A stretch of 5,737 nucleotides of DNA. It comes from Chloroflexota bacterium (GTDB taxonomy: Bacteria > Chloroflexota > Ktedonobacteria > Ktedonobacterales > Ktedonobacteraceae). The DNA lies in contig VBHS01000225.1 of the NCBI GenBank assembly GCA_005881295.1, positions 1-5,737 of the forward strand. The letters run 5' to 3'. The notes under the pieces were generated by a model, which did not search any database, was not told where the DNA came from, and worked only from the letters and a program-made list of their open reading frames with translations. Position 1 is the stretch's first letter, and each line of letters starts with the position of its first letter. This document shows, piece after piece, positions 1 to 5,479 of the stretch. The position numbers and the translations under genes are program-made.

Positions 1-1133
1 GGAGCAGATAAGAAGGCGCCCCACAGGCCAAAGAGCGTGCCGAAAACAAACACAAAAAAGAGCGAGGTCACTGGATGTATGCCGACCGAATGGCCAAGAA
101 TGCGCGGCGCCAGGATCTGTCCATCAAGAAAGGCCTGAACAATAGTCACAAACGTTAAGTAGATCAGCCCGGTTTGCCAGCCGGCGGTCAGCGCGATGAG
201 AAAGCCAAGCGCCCCCGAAATGTACGCTCCGATCTGCGGGATAAATTCAAAGAAAAAGACGATGAGCCCGATCAGGGCAACGTAGGGAACACCGATCAAA
301 AAGGCTCCGATCATCACAATGACAGACATAATCGTCGCCAGGAAGATCTGACCGCGTATATAGCCGCCCGCCGTGCGATCCACCGTTGCCAGGAAAAAGC
401 CGACCCGCGTGCGATGCTTGACAGGAGTTCTCTTCTTGAGCCACTCGATGACCCGCGGTCCATCAACCATCAGGTAGATACTGATGGTTGTGACGACACT
501 CACATCGATGAAGAACGTGAAAATGCTTCCCACCAGCGGCAAGATCTGACTGATGAGGCCTTGTAAACTCGCGATCAACTTCTGTTCCGATGACTGAATG
601 ACCGATGGCGTGAGGCCGATACTGTCCAGGAAACTGGTCAGTTGTGGATACTTCCCTGCCTGATAGTTTTGAGAGAAGACCTGGATTTGATGGACCAATG
701 AGTTGAGCTGTGTAAGAGCGGCGAGGAGCATGAAATAGCTTACGCTAAAAAGCACGGCAGCGACGATCCCATAGGTCAGCAAGATGGCGAGCGCGCGGGG
801 CATGTGGCGGCTCAGACGCTTGGAGAGCGGGTAAAGGAGATAAGCGATGACCACTCCGATGAAGAGTAAAATGATGGGATGGACAATAATTCCGAGAAAC
901 CAGAACACGATCCCGACAATGACCATGCAGCCAAGGACCGTCAGCACGATGAGGAAGCGCCTCACCCAGACTGACGTGGAGGATGCTCCGCCGAGCGCTG
1001 TGTTCAGCCGTTCAGGCAATGAAGACATGATAGCACCTCTATTTTCGTATGGAAGAACAATTGACACTTCCCCGTTGAGAGCGCCTCCATCCTCAGTGGA
1101 CGTTGGCGAGGTTTCAACCACTGTGCTTTCCAT
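1..1133 (-). CDS. AI-2E/PerM family membrane transporter (3' end cut by window edge)
   Basis: I translated this frame by hand; it stays open for 377 codons to the left edge, so the C-terminus is missing. It is a polytopic inner-membrane protein of the AI-2E transporter family (PerM/TqsA/YtvI group), whose members export or exchange small solutes; the substrate cannot be read from sequence. Hydrophobic segments lie near residues 59-81, 84-103, 114-138, 200-222, 262-283, 284-318 and 353-376. A more polar stretch at 140-198 sits where the family has its extramembrane domain. Family signatures are visible: YIRGQ (258-262), GVPY (281-284), the glutamate/proline motif FEFIPQIGAYISG (295-307) and PRILGHSVGIHP (343-354). 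About 50 more residues would be expected. The ATG at 1133 has a strong ribosome binding site (AAGGGGGAG, 4 nt upstream). An in-frame ATG at 1028 (Met36) also has one (GAGGT, 6 nt upstream) and would give a more usual short N-terminus, so the start is uncertain. Family assignment is secure. Confidence 0.93.
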   Translation of the reverse strand, partial: MESTVVETSPTSTEDGGALNGEVSIVLPYENRGAIMSSLPERLNTALGGASSTSVWVRRFLIVLTVLGCMVIVGIVFWFLGIIVHPIILLFIGVVIAYLLYPLSKRLSRHMPRALAILLTYGIVAAVLFSVSYFMLLAALTQLNSLVHQIQVFSQNYQAGKYPQLTSFLDSIGLTPSVIQSSEQKLIASLQGLISQILPLVGSIFTFFIDVSVVTTISIYLMVDGPRVIEWLKKRTPVKHRTRVGFFLATVDRTAGGYIRGQIFLATIMSVIVMIGAFLIGVPYVALIGLIVFFFEFIPQIGAYISGALGFLIALTAGWQTGLIYLTFVTIVQAFLDGQILAPRILGHSVGIHPVTSLFFVFVFGTLFGLWGAFLSA

Positions 1134-1137
1134 GTTG

Positions 1138-1146
1138 CTCCCCCTT
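1138..1146 (-). promoter_or_regulatory. Ribosome binding site of the AI-2E transporter gene
   Basis: AAGGGGGAG on the minus strand ends 4 nt before the ATG at 1133. It supports the outer start, although a second usable site (GAGGT) precedes Met36 at 1028. Confidence 0.6.
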
Positions 1147-1228
1147 CAGACTCCAAGATAAGCGCAGGGATAATCGACATCGTCGAGGAAGCGAGCGGGA
1201 AGGACAGTACAATACGCCTTCCTAATAG

Positions 1229-1237
1229 AGTATATCA
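1229..1237 (-). promoter_or_regulatory. Candidate extended -10 promoter for the transporter
   Basis: The minus strand reads TGA followed directly by TATACT, matching an extended -10 (TGn plus a 5/6 match to TATAAT). There is no good -35 at 16-18 bp, as is common for extended -10 promoters. Transcription would begin near 1222, giving a leader of about 90 nt before the ATG at 1133. This is a pattern match only. Confidence 0.35.
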
Positions 1238-1369
1238 GTTTCGCAACGAAAACACATCCTCAGAACGCGCTATTTTTGTGCGCTCCAACGGAGCGAGCAG
1301 CTGGTCCAGGTTGCACGTGTAATACGATTGCACTAGTGCTACAACTTCTATCACTCTATATGATGGCTC

Positions 1370-2203
1370 TTATCGTGCCTGGTAGCGCTCTTCAAACAAC
1401 TTCCTGAGTGCTGCCAGTTCTTCTCTTATAGCGGCCAGCTCAGCATCCCGGCTGCTAGAATCGTCATCATCGTCATCTTCGTCTTTCTCATTTTCTCCCT
1501 CTCTTCTCTCACTTCTCCTTCTCTGAAGGGAAATAAACGTAGTCGCGAGATAACTTGATAATACACCAATGATGCCGAGGCCGAAAAACATCAGGATAAC
1601 TGCCAAAAATTGTCCCACGGGTGTAACAGGGTAGTAATCACCGTAGCCAACTGTTGTAATGGTGACGAAAGCCCACCAAACAGCCTGGTGATACGTGAGG
1701 ATATTGGCGTGGGGAGCATGCTGTTCAGCGAGAAGAACACCCCAACTGATCGTGAAAACCAGCAGCAGAGCAACTACAAGGGTAAAGAGCAGGGTACTTT
1801 GAGCGAGACGTCTGGTAATAATATGTCGTAATTGATCGCCTGTTAATTTCCGCAGTAAACGCACAACTCGGAACAAGCGCGCGACGCGGAAAATCGCAAA
1901 CGCAGAAATGGGAACACTGCCTAGCAGATCAAGCCACCCTCCCCCCTTGAGAAAGTAGGACCACTTCTTTGGGGCCAGGCGAAGACTACGAAAGAAATCG
2001 AAGAGGAAAACGATGCACAGGACATCTTCTAATGTGTTTAAGACTGCCGCATCCGACGATGGTAACTTCCCGAAATAGAGGGGAATGAGGATTATGAGGG
2101 AAAAAATAGCCAATATCCCTATGACTAAATCATAGGTTGTAATCTTCCTGGCAGCAGAGGTCGATGCTGTTTTTTCTGTGGTGCTATTTGCTGCCATTTT
2201 CAT
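1370..2203 (-). CDS. Voltage-gated-type potassium channel, six transmembrane helices
   Basis: The predicted protein is 277 aa from the ATG at 2203 and should form a tetrameric K+ channel in the inner membrane. Using that numbering, S1 is about 24-44, S2 57-71, S3 around 90-101, S4 105-119, S5 136-160, the pore helix 171-183, and S6 199-223. S4 carries five arginines at every third position (106, 109, 112, 115, 118), the hallmark of a voltage sensor. The selectivity filter TVGYGD is intact at 184-189. After S6 comes a basic patch, an acidic run of Asp/Glu (about 236-248), and a Glu/Leu/Arg-rich helix (about 253-274) that could be a coiled-coil tetramerisation tail. No cyclic-nucleotide, RCK or TrkA domain is present. 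The longer frame to a TTG at 2272 is less likely: the ATG at 2203 has AAAGGAA just upstream, and the extra 23 residues are not membrane-like or conserved-looking. Met26 of the long frame (ATG at 2197) is a second possibility. It stands alone, with 236 and 239 bp of non-coding DNA on its two sides. Confidence 0.94.
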   Translation of the reverse strand: MKMAANSTTEKTASTSAARKITTYDLVIGILAIFSLIILIPLYFGKLPSSDAAVLNTLEDVLCIVFLFDFFRSLRLAPKKWSYFLKGGGWLDLLGSVPISAFAIFRVARLFRVVRLLRKLTGDQLRHIITRRLAQSTLLFTLVVALLLVFTISWGVLLAEQHAPHANILTYHQAVWWAFVTITTVGYGDYYPVTPVGQFLAVILMFFGLGIIGVLSSYLATTFISLQRRRSERREGENEKDEDDDDDDSSSRDAELAAIREELAALRKLFEERYQAR

Positions 2204-2206
2204 GTG

Positions 2207-2213
2207 TTCCTTT
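2207..2213 (-). promoter_or_regulatory. Ribosome binding site deciding the K+ channel start
   Basis: AAAGGAA on the minus strand lies close upstream of the ATG at 2203 (GGA to ATG gap 4 nt) and about 10 nt from the next in-frame ATG at 2197. No comparable site precedes the TTG at 2272. This is why the start was moved inward by 23 codons. Confidence 0.65.
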
Positions 2214-2287
2214 CTATGTCCGGCTGTTGGGGCAACACACGCAGTACCGGTGACAGGTGCGATTGCAAGCAAATGGTAATAAGATTT

Positions 2288-2309
2288 GTGAGTGCTGGCG
2301 AACTCCTCC
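2288..2309 (+). repeat. 22-bp direct repeat, copy 1
   Basis: These 22 bases recur exactly at 2361-2382, with a 73-bp period. They begin with GTG and then the 19-bp core of the inverted-repeat arms. The extra GTG is shared by the two direct copies but absent from the inverted copy, which suggests a duplication or nested insertion event within the element. Confidence 0.85.
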
Positions 2310-2330
2310 TGTACCTTTGTAAGTCATGTC

Positions 2331-2352
2331 ATCCTGAGCGATAGCGAAGGAT
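2331..2352. repeat. Compact palindromic intergenic motif (ATCCTGAGCG ... AGGAT type)
   Basis: The outer arms ATCCT (2331-2335) and AGGAT (2348-2352) are complementary. Inside, GA faces GA, then GC pairs with GC, around a GATA loop (2340-2343). Sequences of the form 'GTCATCCTGAGCG-AGCGAAGGATCT' are, from memory, widespread dispersed intergenic repeats in several bacterial phyla and are often mis-annotated as short proteins. The translation here (HVILSDSEGSLL) is of that artefact type. It forms the core of the larger inverted-repeat element. Confidence 0.65.
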
Positions 2353-2360
2353 CTCTGCTA

Positions 2361-2382
2361 GTGAGTGCTGGCGAACTCCTCC
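2361..2382 (+). repeat. 22-bp direct repeat, copy 2
   Basis: This is identical to 2288-2309. It serves as the near arm of the perfect 21-bp hairpin with the inverted copy that ends at 2419. Confidence 0.85.
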
Positions 2383-2419
2383 CGCCCTTACAAAGGTACG
2401 GGAGGAGTTCGCCAGCACT
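2364..2419. repeat. Perfect 21-bp hairpin at the 3' side of the DUF2252 gene
   Basis: Arms 2364-2384 and 2399-2419 are perfect reverse complements with a 14-nt loop. On the minus-strand transcript it begins 23 nt after the DUF2252 stop, so it could stop or protect that mRNA. No U-run follows it on the minus strand (the next bases read CACTAGCAGAG), so it is not a classical rho-independent terminator. On the plus strand TTTCAGATCTGTTTCC follows, also too broken for one. Confidence 0.7.
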
Positions 2420-2442
2420 TTCAGATCTGTTTCCTCTTGCTA

Positions 2443-3867
2443 TTACACGCCGGTTTGGGCTTGCACTCGCCCTTCTTTGATGGCGGCAAGGAGGGCCGCG
2501 TGGTCACGTTCCATCTGGTCCGCGTAGGCCTCAGCGAATGAGGCAATGGCACGGTCGAACGTATCCCCTTTACCCAGGTAGCCGCTGATCTGTGCCGCGT
2601 CGCTGGTGCGCGCGTGCGCTCGCGCAAGGGTGGCAGCACACAACTCGACGTACGCGGTAAACAATACCGGGTCCATCGTCTCGACCTCCGCCGAGAACTT
2701 CATGTCACGCAACTGTCGCGCATAATAGTCCCTGCCATTGTAGGTCATCCAGCCTAGTAAGATATCGCTGGCTGCTTGCATCATGCGCTGGCCTACTACC
2801 ACCCGCTCTCCGTGGTTGGCATACGGACTCGCCCCTACATATGGCTCGAGCACCGATGCAGACGCTTCCTTGATCTGCATGAACAACGGATCATCGCCTT
2901 CCGCTCCTCCCAAGGCCAACACGATGGCACAGCGCGTACCTACACTGCCTACCCCCACGACTTTCTGCGCGACATCAAGCGAGCGGTACCGGAAGATGAT
3001 CATGCGCCGCTCCTCCGGCAAGCTCGCCAGGTAGTCTTTCACCAACGCTCTCCACTCTTCTGTATCCAGATTGTCCTTGCCAGTGTCCAGCTTGTCGTAG
3101 TGATAGATCAACGGCGGCTCATCCTTGATGCGGTACTGCCCATTCACGGTCTCGGTCAGCTTCGGGAATGTTTCCAGGCGGGTGCGTTTGCTTGCTCGTG
3201 CCGACGCGCGTCCCACGCGTTTTTGGAGCTCTTTGCGACCTGCCATGCCACGTGCCATCGCGAGAATGCTCTCCACGTCGAGGTGGAAGTACCACACATC
3301 CAGGTGGTTCATCAGGGCAAACTGCTGCATACTCTCACGGTAGCGTTGCACGCACCTCACCACCGCCTGCCTGCTCTCCCTGGCGGTGTAGCCATTCTGC
3401 CGGCCAGCCACGACCACGCTGGCAGCCAGGCGCTTCACATCCCATTCCCAGGGACCGGCGAGCGTCTCGTCGAAGTCGTTCACATCGAAGACCTGCCTGC
3501 GCTCCGGGGAGGCATAGACGCCAAAATTGCTCAGATGCGCGTCACCGCAGATCTGCGCCTGAATACCTGAGACGGGTGTCTTGGCCAGGTCGCTCGCCAT
3601 GATGTCAGCTGATCCGCGAAAGAACGCGAACGGTGACATCGACATCCGTCCATAGCGGATGGGCACCAGTTGTTCCAGCCGCGTTTTATTGGACTCTTCC
3701 AAAAGACTGATCGGGTCGGGGCGTTCGGGGTCTGGCACCCACTCTCCATGGCTGGAACGGGGCGCGTTGCTACGCAGCGCCTTGCCGGCAGCATAGCGCT
3801 CAGCTCGTGATGTCAAATCCCGAGTCCATTCACCTGGTATGGTGGATGGGGTGGTTGTGGTCGTCAT
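2443..3867 (-). CDS. DUF2252 family protein (kinase-like motifs), function unknown
   Basis: The predicted protein is 474 aa from the ATG at 3867, soluble, with no signal peptide or membrane helix. It matches the DUF2252 family over its whole length: FFRGSAD (82-88), GDAHLSNFG (108-116), DVNDFDE (128-134) followed by GPWEWDVKRLA, then VGVGSVGTRC (304-313), LFMQIKEA (328-335) and RQLRDMK (384-390). GDAHLSNFG and DVNDFDE resemble the catalytic loop and metal-binding Asp of aminoglycoside phosphotransferase-type kinases. GVGSVG fits the GxGxxG nucleotide loop, with a Lys (333) 23 residues after its last glycine. No biochemical role can be named from this. Start choice: AGAGGA lies 8 nt before the ATG at 3867, whereas the longer frame uses a TTG at 3924 with no ribosome site. 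The gene follows gadB by 96 bp on the same strand and could share its transcript. A long open frame on the opposite strand (2776-3570) is a shadow. Family membership is confident; kinase-like activity is inference. Confidence 0.92.
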   Translation of the reverse strand: MTTTTTPSTIPGEWTRDLTSRAERYAAGKALRSNAPRSSHGEWVPDPERPDPISLLEESNKTRLEQLVPIRYGRMSMSPFAFFRGSADIMASDLAKTPVSGIQAQICGDAHLSNFGVYASPERRQVFDVNDFDETLAGPWEWDVKRLAASVVVAGRQNGYTARESRQAVVRCVQRYRESMQQFALMNHLDVWYFHLDVESILAMARGMAGRKELQKRVGRASARASKRTRLETFPKLTETVNGQYRIKDEPPLIYHYDKLDTGKDNLDTEEWRALVKDYLASLPEERRMIIFRYRSLDVAQKVVGVGSVGTRCAIVLALGGAEGDDPLFMQIKEASASVLEPYVGASPYANHGERVVVGQRMMQAASDILLGWMTYNGRDYYARQLRDMKFSAEVETMDPVLFTAYVELCAATLARAHARTSDAAQISGYLGKGDTFDRAIASFAEAYADQMERDHAALLAAIKEGRVQAQTGV

Positions 3868-3963
3868 GAGACTTTTCCTCTTTCTGTTGTTGCTAACGGA
3901 AACACACGAATTACTGTAGTGCAAATGCGCTATGCCACCTGACCAATTCAGGTTTCTGCATAT
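3868..3963 (-). other. gadB-DUF2252 spacer with a short hairpin
   Basis: This 96-bp spacer contains ACCTGA / TCAGGT with a 5-nt loop (3937-3953), starting 10 nt after the gadB stop. No U-run follows on the minus strand, so it is unlikely to be an efficient terminator and read-through from gadB into the DUF2252 gene is plausible. I found no strong -35/-10 pair for a separate promoter. Confidence 0.4.
3876..3881 (-). promoter_or_regulatory. Ribosome binding site deciding the DUF2252 start
   Basis: AGAGGA on the minus strand is 8 nt before the ATG at 3867. It favours that ATG, which opens MTTTTTPST, over the upstream TTG at 3924. Confidence 0.7.
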
Positions 3964-5430
3964 TTACTTTGTAGCTTTCACGGTTCGTTGACCATTGGAG
4001 GATGGCTCACGCGGTACCCGTTTTTGATGTGAGGAGGCGCCATGGCTGTGTCCACCTCCCGTATATGTCGGCGTGTAGCCGGGCTGGGATGCAAAGAACT
4101 TCACGTGCCGTCGCAGGTCATCCAGCAACATATTCGCCAGATCATGACTGAACCCGTCTCTCACGACGACCCGCAGCACCGCCAGGTCTTCGAGATTTTT
4201 GGGGAAGGTATAAGCCGGGAGAATCCATCCACGGTCCCTGAGCCGTTCGGAGAGATCGAAGACGGTAAAATTGGTGGGCTCCTTGAGCTTGAAGGCAAAC
4301 ACAGGGAGATCACGACCTTCGGTCAACAACTCGAACGGCCCCAGTTTGGCAATCTCTCTTGAGAGGTAGAGCGCCACGTCCTGACAGGTCTGCTGGACGC
4401 GCCGGTAACCGTCCCTGCCCAGGCGCAGGAAGTTGTAGTACTGGGCAACAACCTGGCTGCCGGGACGAGAGAAGCTGAGCGCAAAAGTTGGCATCTCCCC
4501 ACCCAGATAATTCACAGAGAAGATGAGATCTTCCGGCAAGGCATCCTTGTCGCGCCAGACAATCCATCCCACACCCGGATAGACCAGCCCAAATTTATGC
4601 CCCGAGGTATTGATAGATTTGACCCTGGGGACGCGAAAATCCCATTCCAGGTCAGGCTGGATGAAAGGGGCAATAAAGGCTCCGCTCGCTCCATCCACAT
4701 GGATAGGAATATCCCACCCTTTTTCCTTTTGGAGCGCATCTAGTGCATCGTTGATCTGCTTGACCGGCTCATAACTCCCGTCAAAGGTGCTACCCATGAT
4801 CGCCACCACTCCGATGGTGTTCTCATCACAGTATTTGACCGCTTCCTCCCCTGTCAAATGATAGCGTGTTCCCTCTATCGGAACGAGTCGCGGTTCGACG
4901 TCAAAGTAGCGGCAGAATTTATCCCAACAGACCTGCACGTTGATTCCCATCACCAGGTTGGGGCGATCTGCCTGCTTGTTGGCCGCTTTCATACGCTCAC
5001 GCCACTTCCATTTGAGGGCAAGGCCGCCGAGCATGGCAGCTTCGCTAGAACCGATCGTCGAGCAGCCGACCGCTTCCTCGTGATCCGGTGAATTCCACAG
5101 GCGCGCAAGCATGTTGACACAGCGCATCTCCAGTTCGGCGGTCTGGGGATATTCATCTTTGTCAATCATGTTCTTGTCAAAGGTCTCGGCCATGAGCTGG
5201 CGCGCTTCTGGCTCCATCCAGGTCGTGACAAAGGTCGCCAGGTTTAAGCGAGAGTTGCCATCGAGCATGAGTTCATCGTGAACCAGGTTGTAGGCAGTTT
5301 GTGGCAGCATCTCGTTCTCTGGAAAGTCATAGCGAGATACACCTCCGGTGATCGCATGCCGGCTGTAGAGAGGGGCCATTGATCTGTCGGACTCTTTCAG
5401 TGTGCTGTTTTTCACTTTGCCGTGAAGCAT
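3964..5430 (-). CDS. gadB: Glutamate decarboxylase (PLP-dependent)
   Basis: The predicted protein is 488 aa; the E. coli enzyme is 466. It converts L-glutamate to GABA and CO2 in the cytoplasm, consuming a proton, and serves acid resistance or GABA metabolism. PLP group II decarboxylase motifs are in order: DGNSRLNLATF (57-67, substrate-side loop), DKDEYPQTAELE (90-101), CSTIGSSEA (123-131, cofactor phosphate region), HVDGASG (244-250, with Asp246 expected to contact the pyridine nitrogen), and SGHKFG (276-281), where Lys279 is the Schiff-base lysine. NYLGGEMPTFALSFSRPGSQVVAQYYNFLRLGR (307-339) and the C-terminal domain (GWILPAYTF) also match GadA/GadB. The core ends near 450; the tail GYTPTYTGGGHSHGASSHQK and beyond is an extension rich in Gly, Ser and His. 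The ATG at 5430 has AAGGAG 10 nt upstream; Met18 is an alternative without a visible ribosome site. No gadC antiporter is seen nearby. Enzyme identity is very likely; gadA versus gadB naming is arbitrary. Confidence 0.96.
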   Translation of the reverse strand: MLHGKVKNSTLKESDRSMAPLYSRHAITGGVSRYDFPENEMLPQTAYNLVHDELMLDGNSRLNLATFVTTWMEPEARQLMAETFDKNMIDKDEYPQTAELEMRCVNMLARLWNSPDHEEAVGCSTIGSSEAAMLGGLALKWKWRERMKAANKQADRPNLVMGINVQVCWDKFCRYFDVEPRLVPIEGTRYHLTGEEAVKYCDENTIGVVAIMGSTFDGSYEPVKQINDALDALQKEKGWDIPIHVDGASGAFIAPFIQPDLEWDFRVPRVKSINTSGHKFGLVYPGVGWIVWRDKDALPEDLIFSVNYLGGEMPTFALSFSRPGSQVVAQYYNFLRLGRDGYRRVQQTCQDVALYLSREIAKLGPFELLTEGRDLPVFAFKLKEPTNFTVFDLSERLRDRGWILPAYTFPKNLEDLAVLRVVVRDGFSHDLANMLLDDLRRHVKFFASQPGYTPTYTGGGHSHGASSHQKRVPREPSSNGQRTVKATK

Positions 5431-5440
5431 TGGGGATATT

Positions 5441-5446
5441 CTCCTT
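5441..5446 (-). promoter_or_regulatory. Ribosome binding site of gadB
   Basis: AAGGAG on the minus strand, 10 nt before the ATG at 5430, is slightly long but usable spacing and supports the 488-residue start. Confidence 0.7.
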
Positions 5447-5450
5447 CTCT

Positions 5451-5479
5451 TTGAGTTGACTATCTTTGAATACTATACT
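5451..5479 (+). promoter_or_regulatory. Candidate divergent promoter, plus strand
   Basis: TTGAGT (5451-5456), a 17-bp spacer, then TATACT (5474-5479) is a reasonable housekeeping-sigma promoter pointing away from gadB. Its -10 overlaps the candidate gadB -10 on the other strand, so the two would compete. It would be followed by AGGAG (5484-5488) and a 12-codon frame. Confidence 0.4.
5472..5477 (-). promoter_or_regulatory. gadB: Candidate -10 element of the gadB promoter
   Basis: The minus strand reads TATAGT (5/6 match to TATAAT). Transcription from it would start near 5465, giving a leader of about 35 nt that contains the ribosome site. The -35 region (TACATT at 16 bp) is poor, so an activator or alternative sigma factor may be needed, or this is chance. 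Confidence 0.35.

Larger units (their letters stand above)
1134..1369. other. Intergenic region between K+ channel stop and transporter start
   Basis: No convincing gene is seen in these 236 bp. Contents: a candidate extended -10 element for the transporter (1229-1237); a small hairpin CGCTCC / GGAGCG with an AAC loop (1281-1295) that has no T-run after it in either direction; two TTGCAC direct repeats 18 bp apart (1311-1316 and 1329-1334); and a perfect 10-bp palindrome GCACTAGTGC (1330-1339) overlapping the second. A short inverted repeat TTTCG / CGAAA (1239-1251) lies just upstream of the -10. I see no classical rho-independent terminator for the channel gene. Confidence 0.5.
2291..2419. 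repeat. 129-bp nested inverted-repeat element (MITE-like or structured-RNA repeat)
   Basis: The left arm 2291-2323 and right arm 2387-2419 are reverse complements at 32 of 33 positions; the single mismatch is at 2310 (T where the right arm implies C). Between them lies a second copy of the arm in direct orientation: the 22 bases at 2288-2309 recur exactly at 2361-2382. The right arm therefore can pair either with the far left arm or with the near one, and the latter gives a perfect 21-bp stem (2364-2384 with 2399-2419, 14-nt loop). The shared 19-bp core is AGTGCTGGCGAACTCCTCC. No obvious target-site duplication flanks it, no transposase is encoded, and it fills the gap between the DUF2252 stop and the K+ channel leader. 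It could be a non-autonomous mobile repeat, a REP-like sequence, or a folded 3' UTR of the DUF2252 transcript, whose stop codon is 23 nt before the right arm. Confidence 0.85.

Noticed and set aside
174..566. 130-codon plus-strand frame and other frames opposite the transporter, including 847-1161
   Set aside because: They are antisense to the AI-2E family gene, whose own frame shows membrane helices and family motifs throughout.
1281..1295. Terminator for the potassium channel gene
   Set aside because: A 6-bp stem with a 3-nt loop, followed on the minus strand by CACAAAAATAG and not by a T-run.
2204..2272. N-terminal extension of the potassium channel from a TTG start
   Set aside because: There is no ribosome site before the TTG, while a good one precedes the ATG at 2203.
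2288..2419. Possible CRISPR array
   Set aside because: There are only two direct copies and one inverted copy, with no regular spacers and no cas genes.
2292..2480. 62-codon plus-strand frame across the repeat element (contains HVILSDSEGSLL)
   Set aside because: It is built from the inverted repeats and the dispersed ATCCTGAGCG motif, a known kind of spurious frame, and it runs into the 3' end of the DUF2252 gene on the opposite strand.
2776..3570. 264-codon open frame on the plus strand
   Set aside because: It lies fully antisense to the well-supported DUF2252 gene, is rich in His, Arg and Leu as expected of a shadow frame, and matches no family I recognise.
3937..3953. Rho-independent terminator after gadB
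   Set aside because: The stem is only 6 bp and no U-run follows it on the minus strand.
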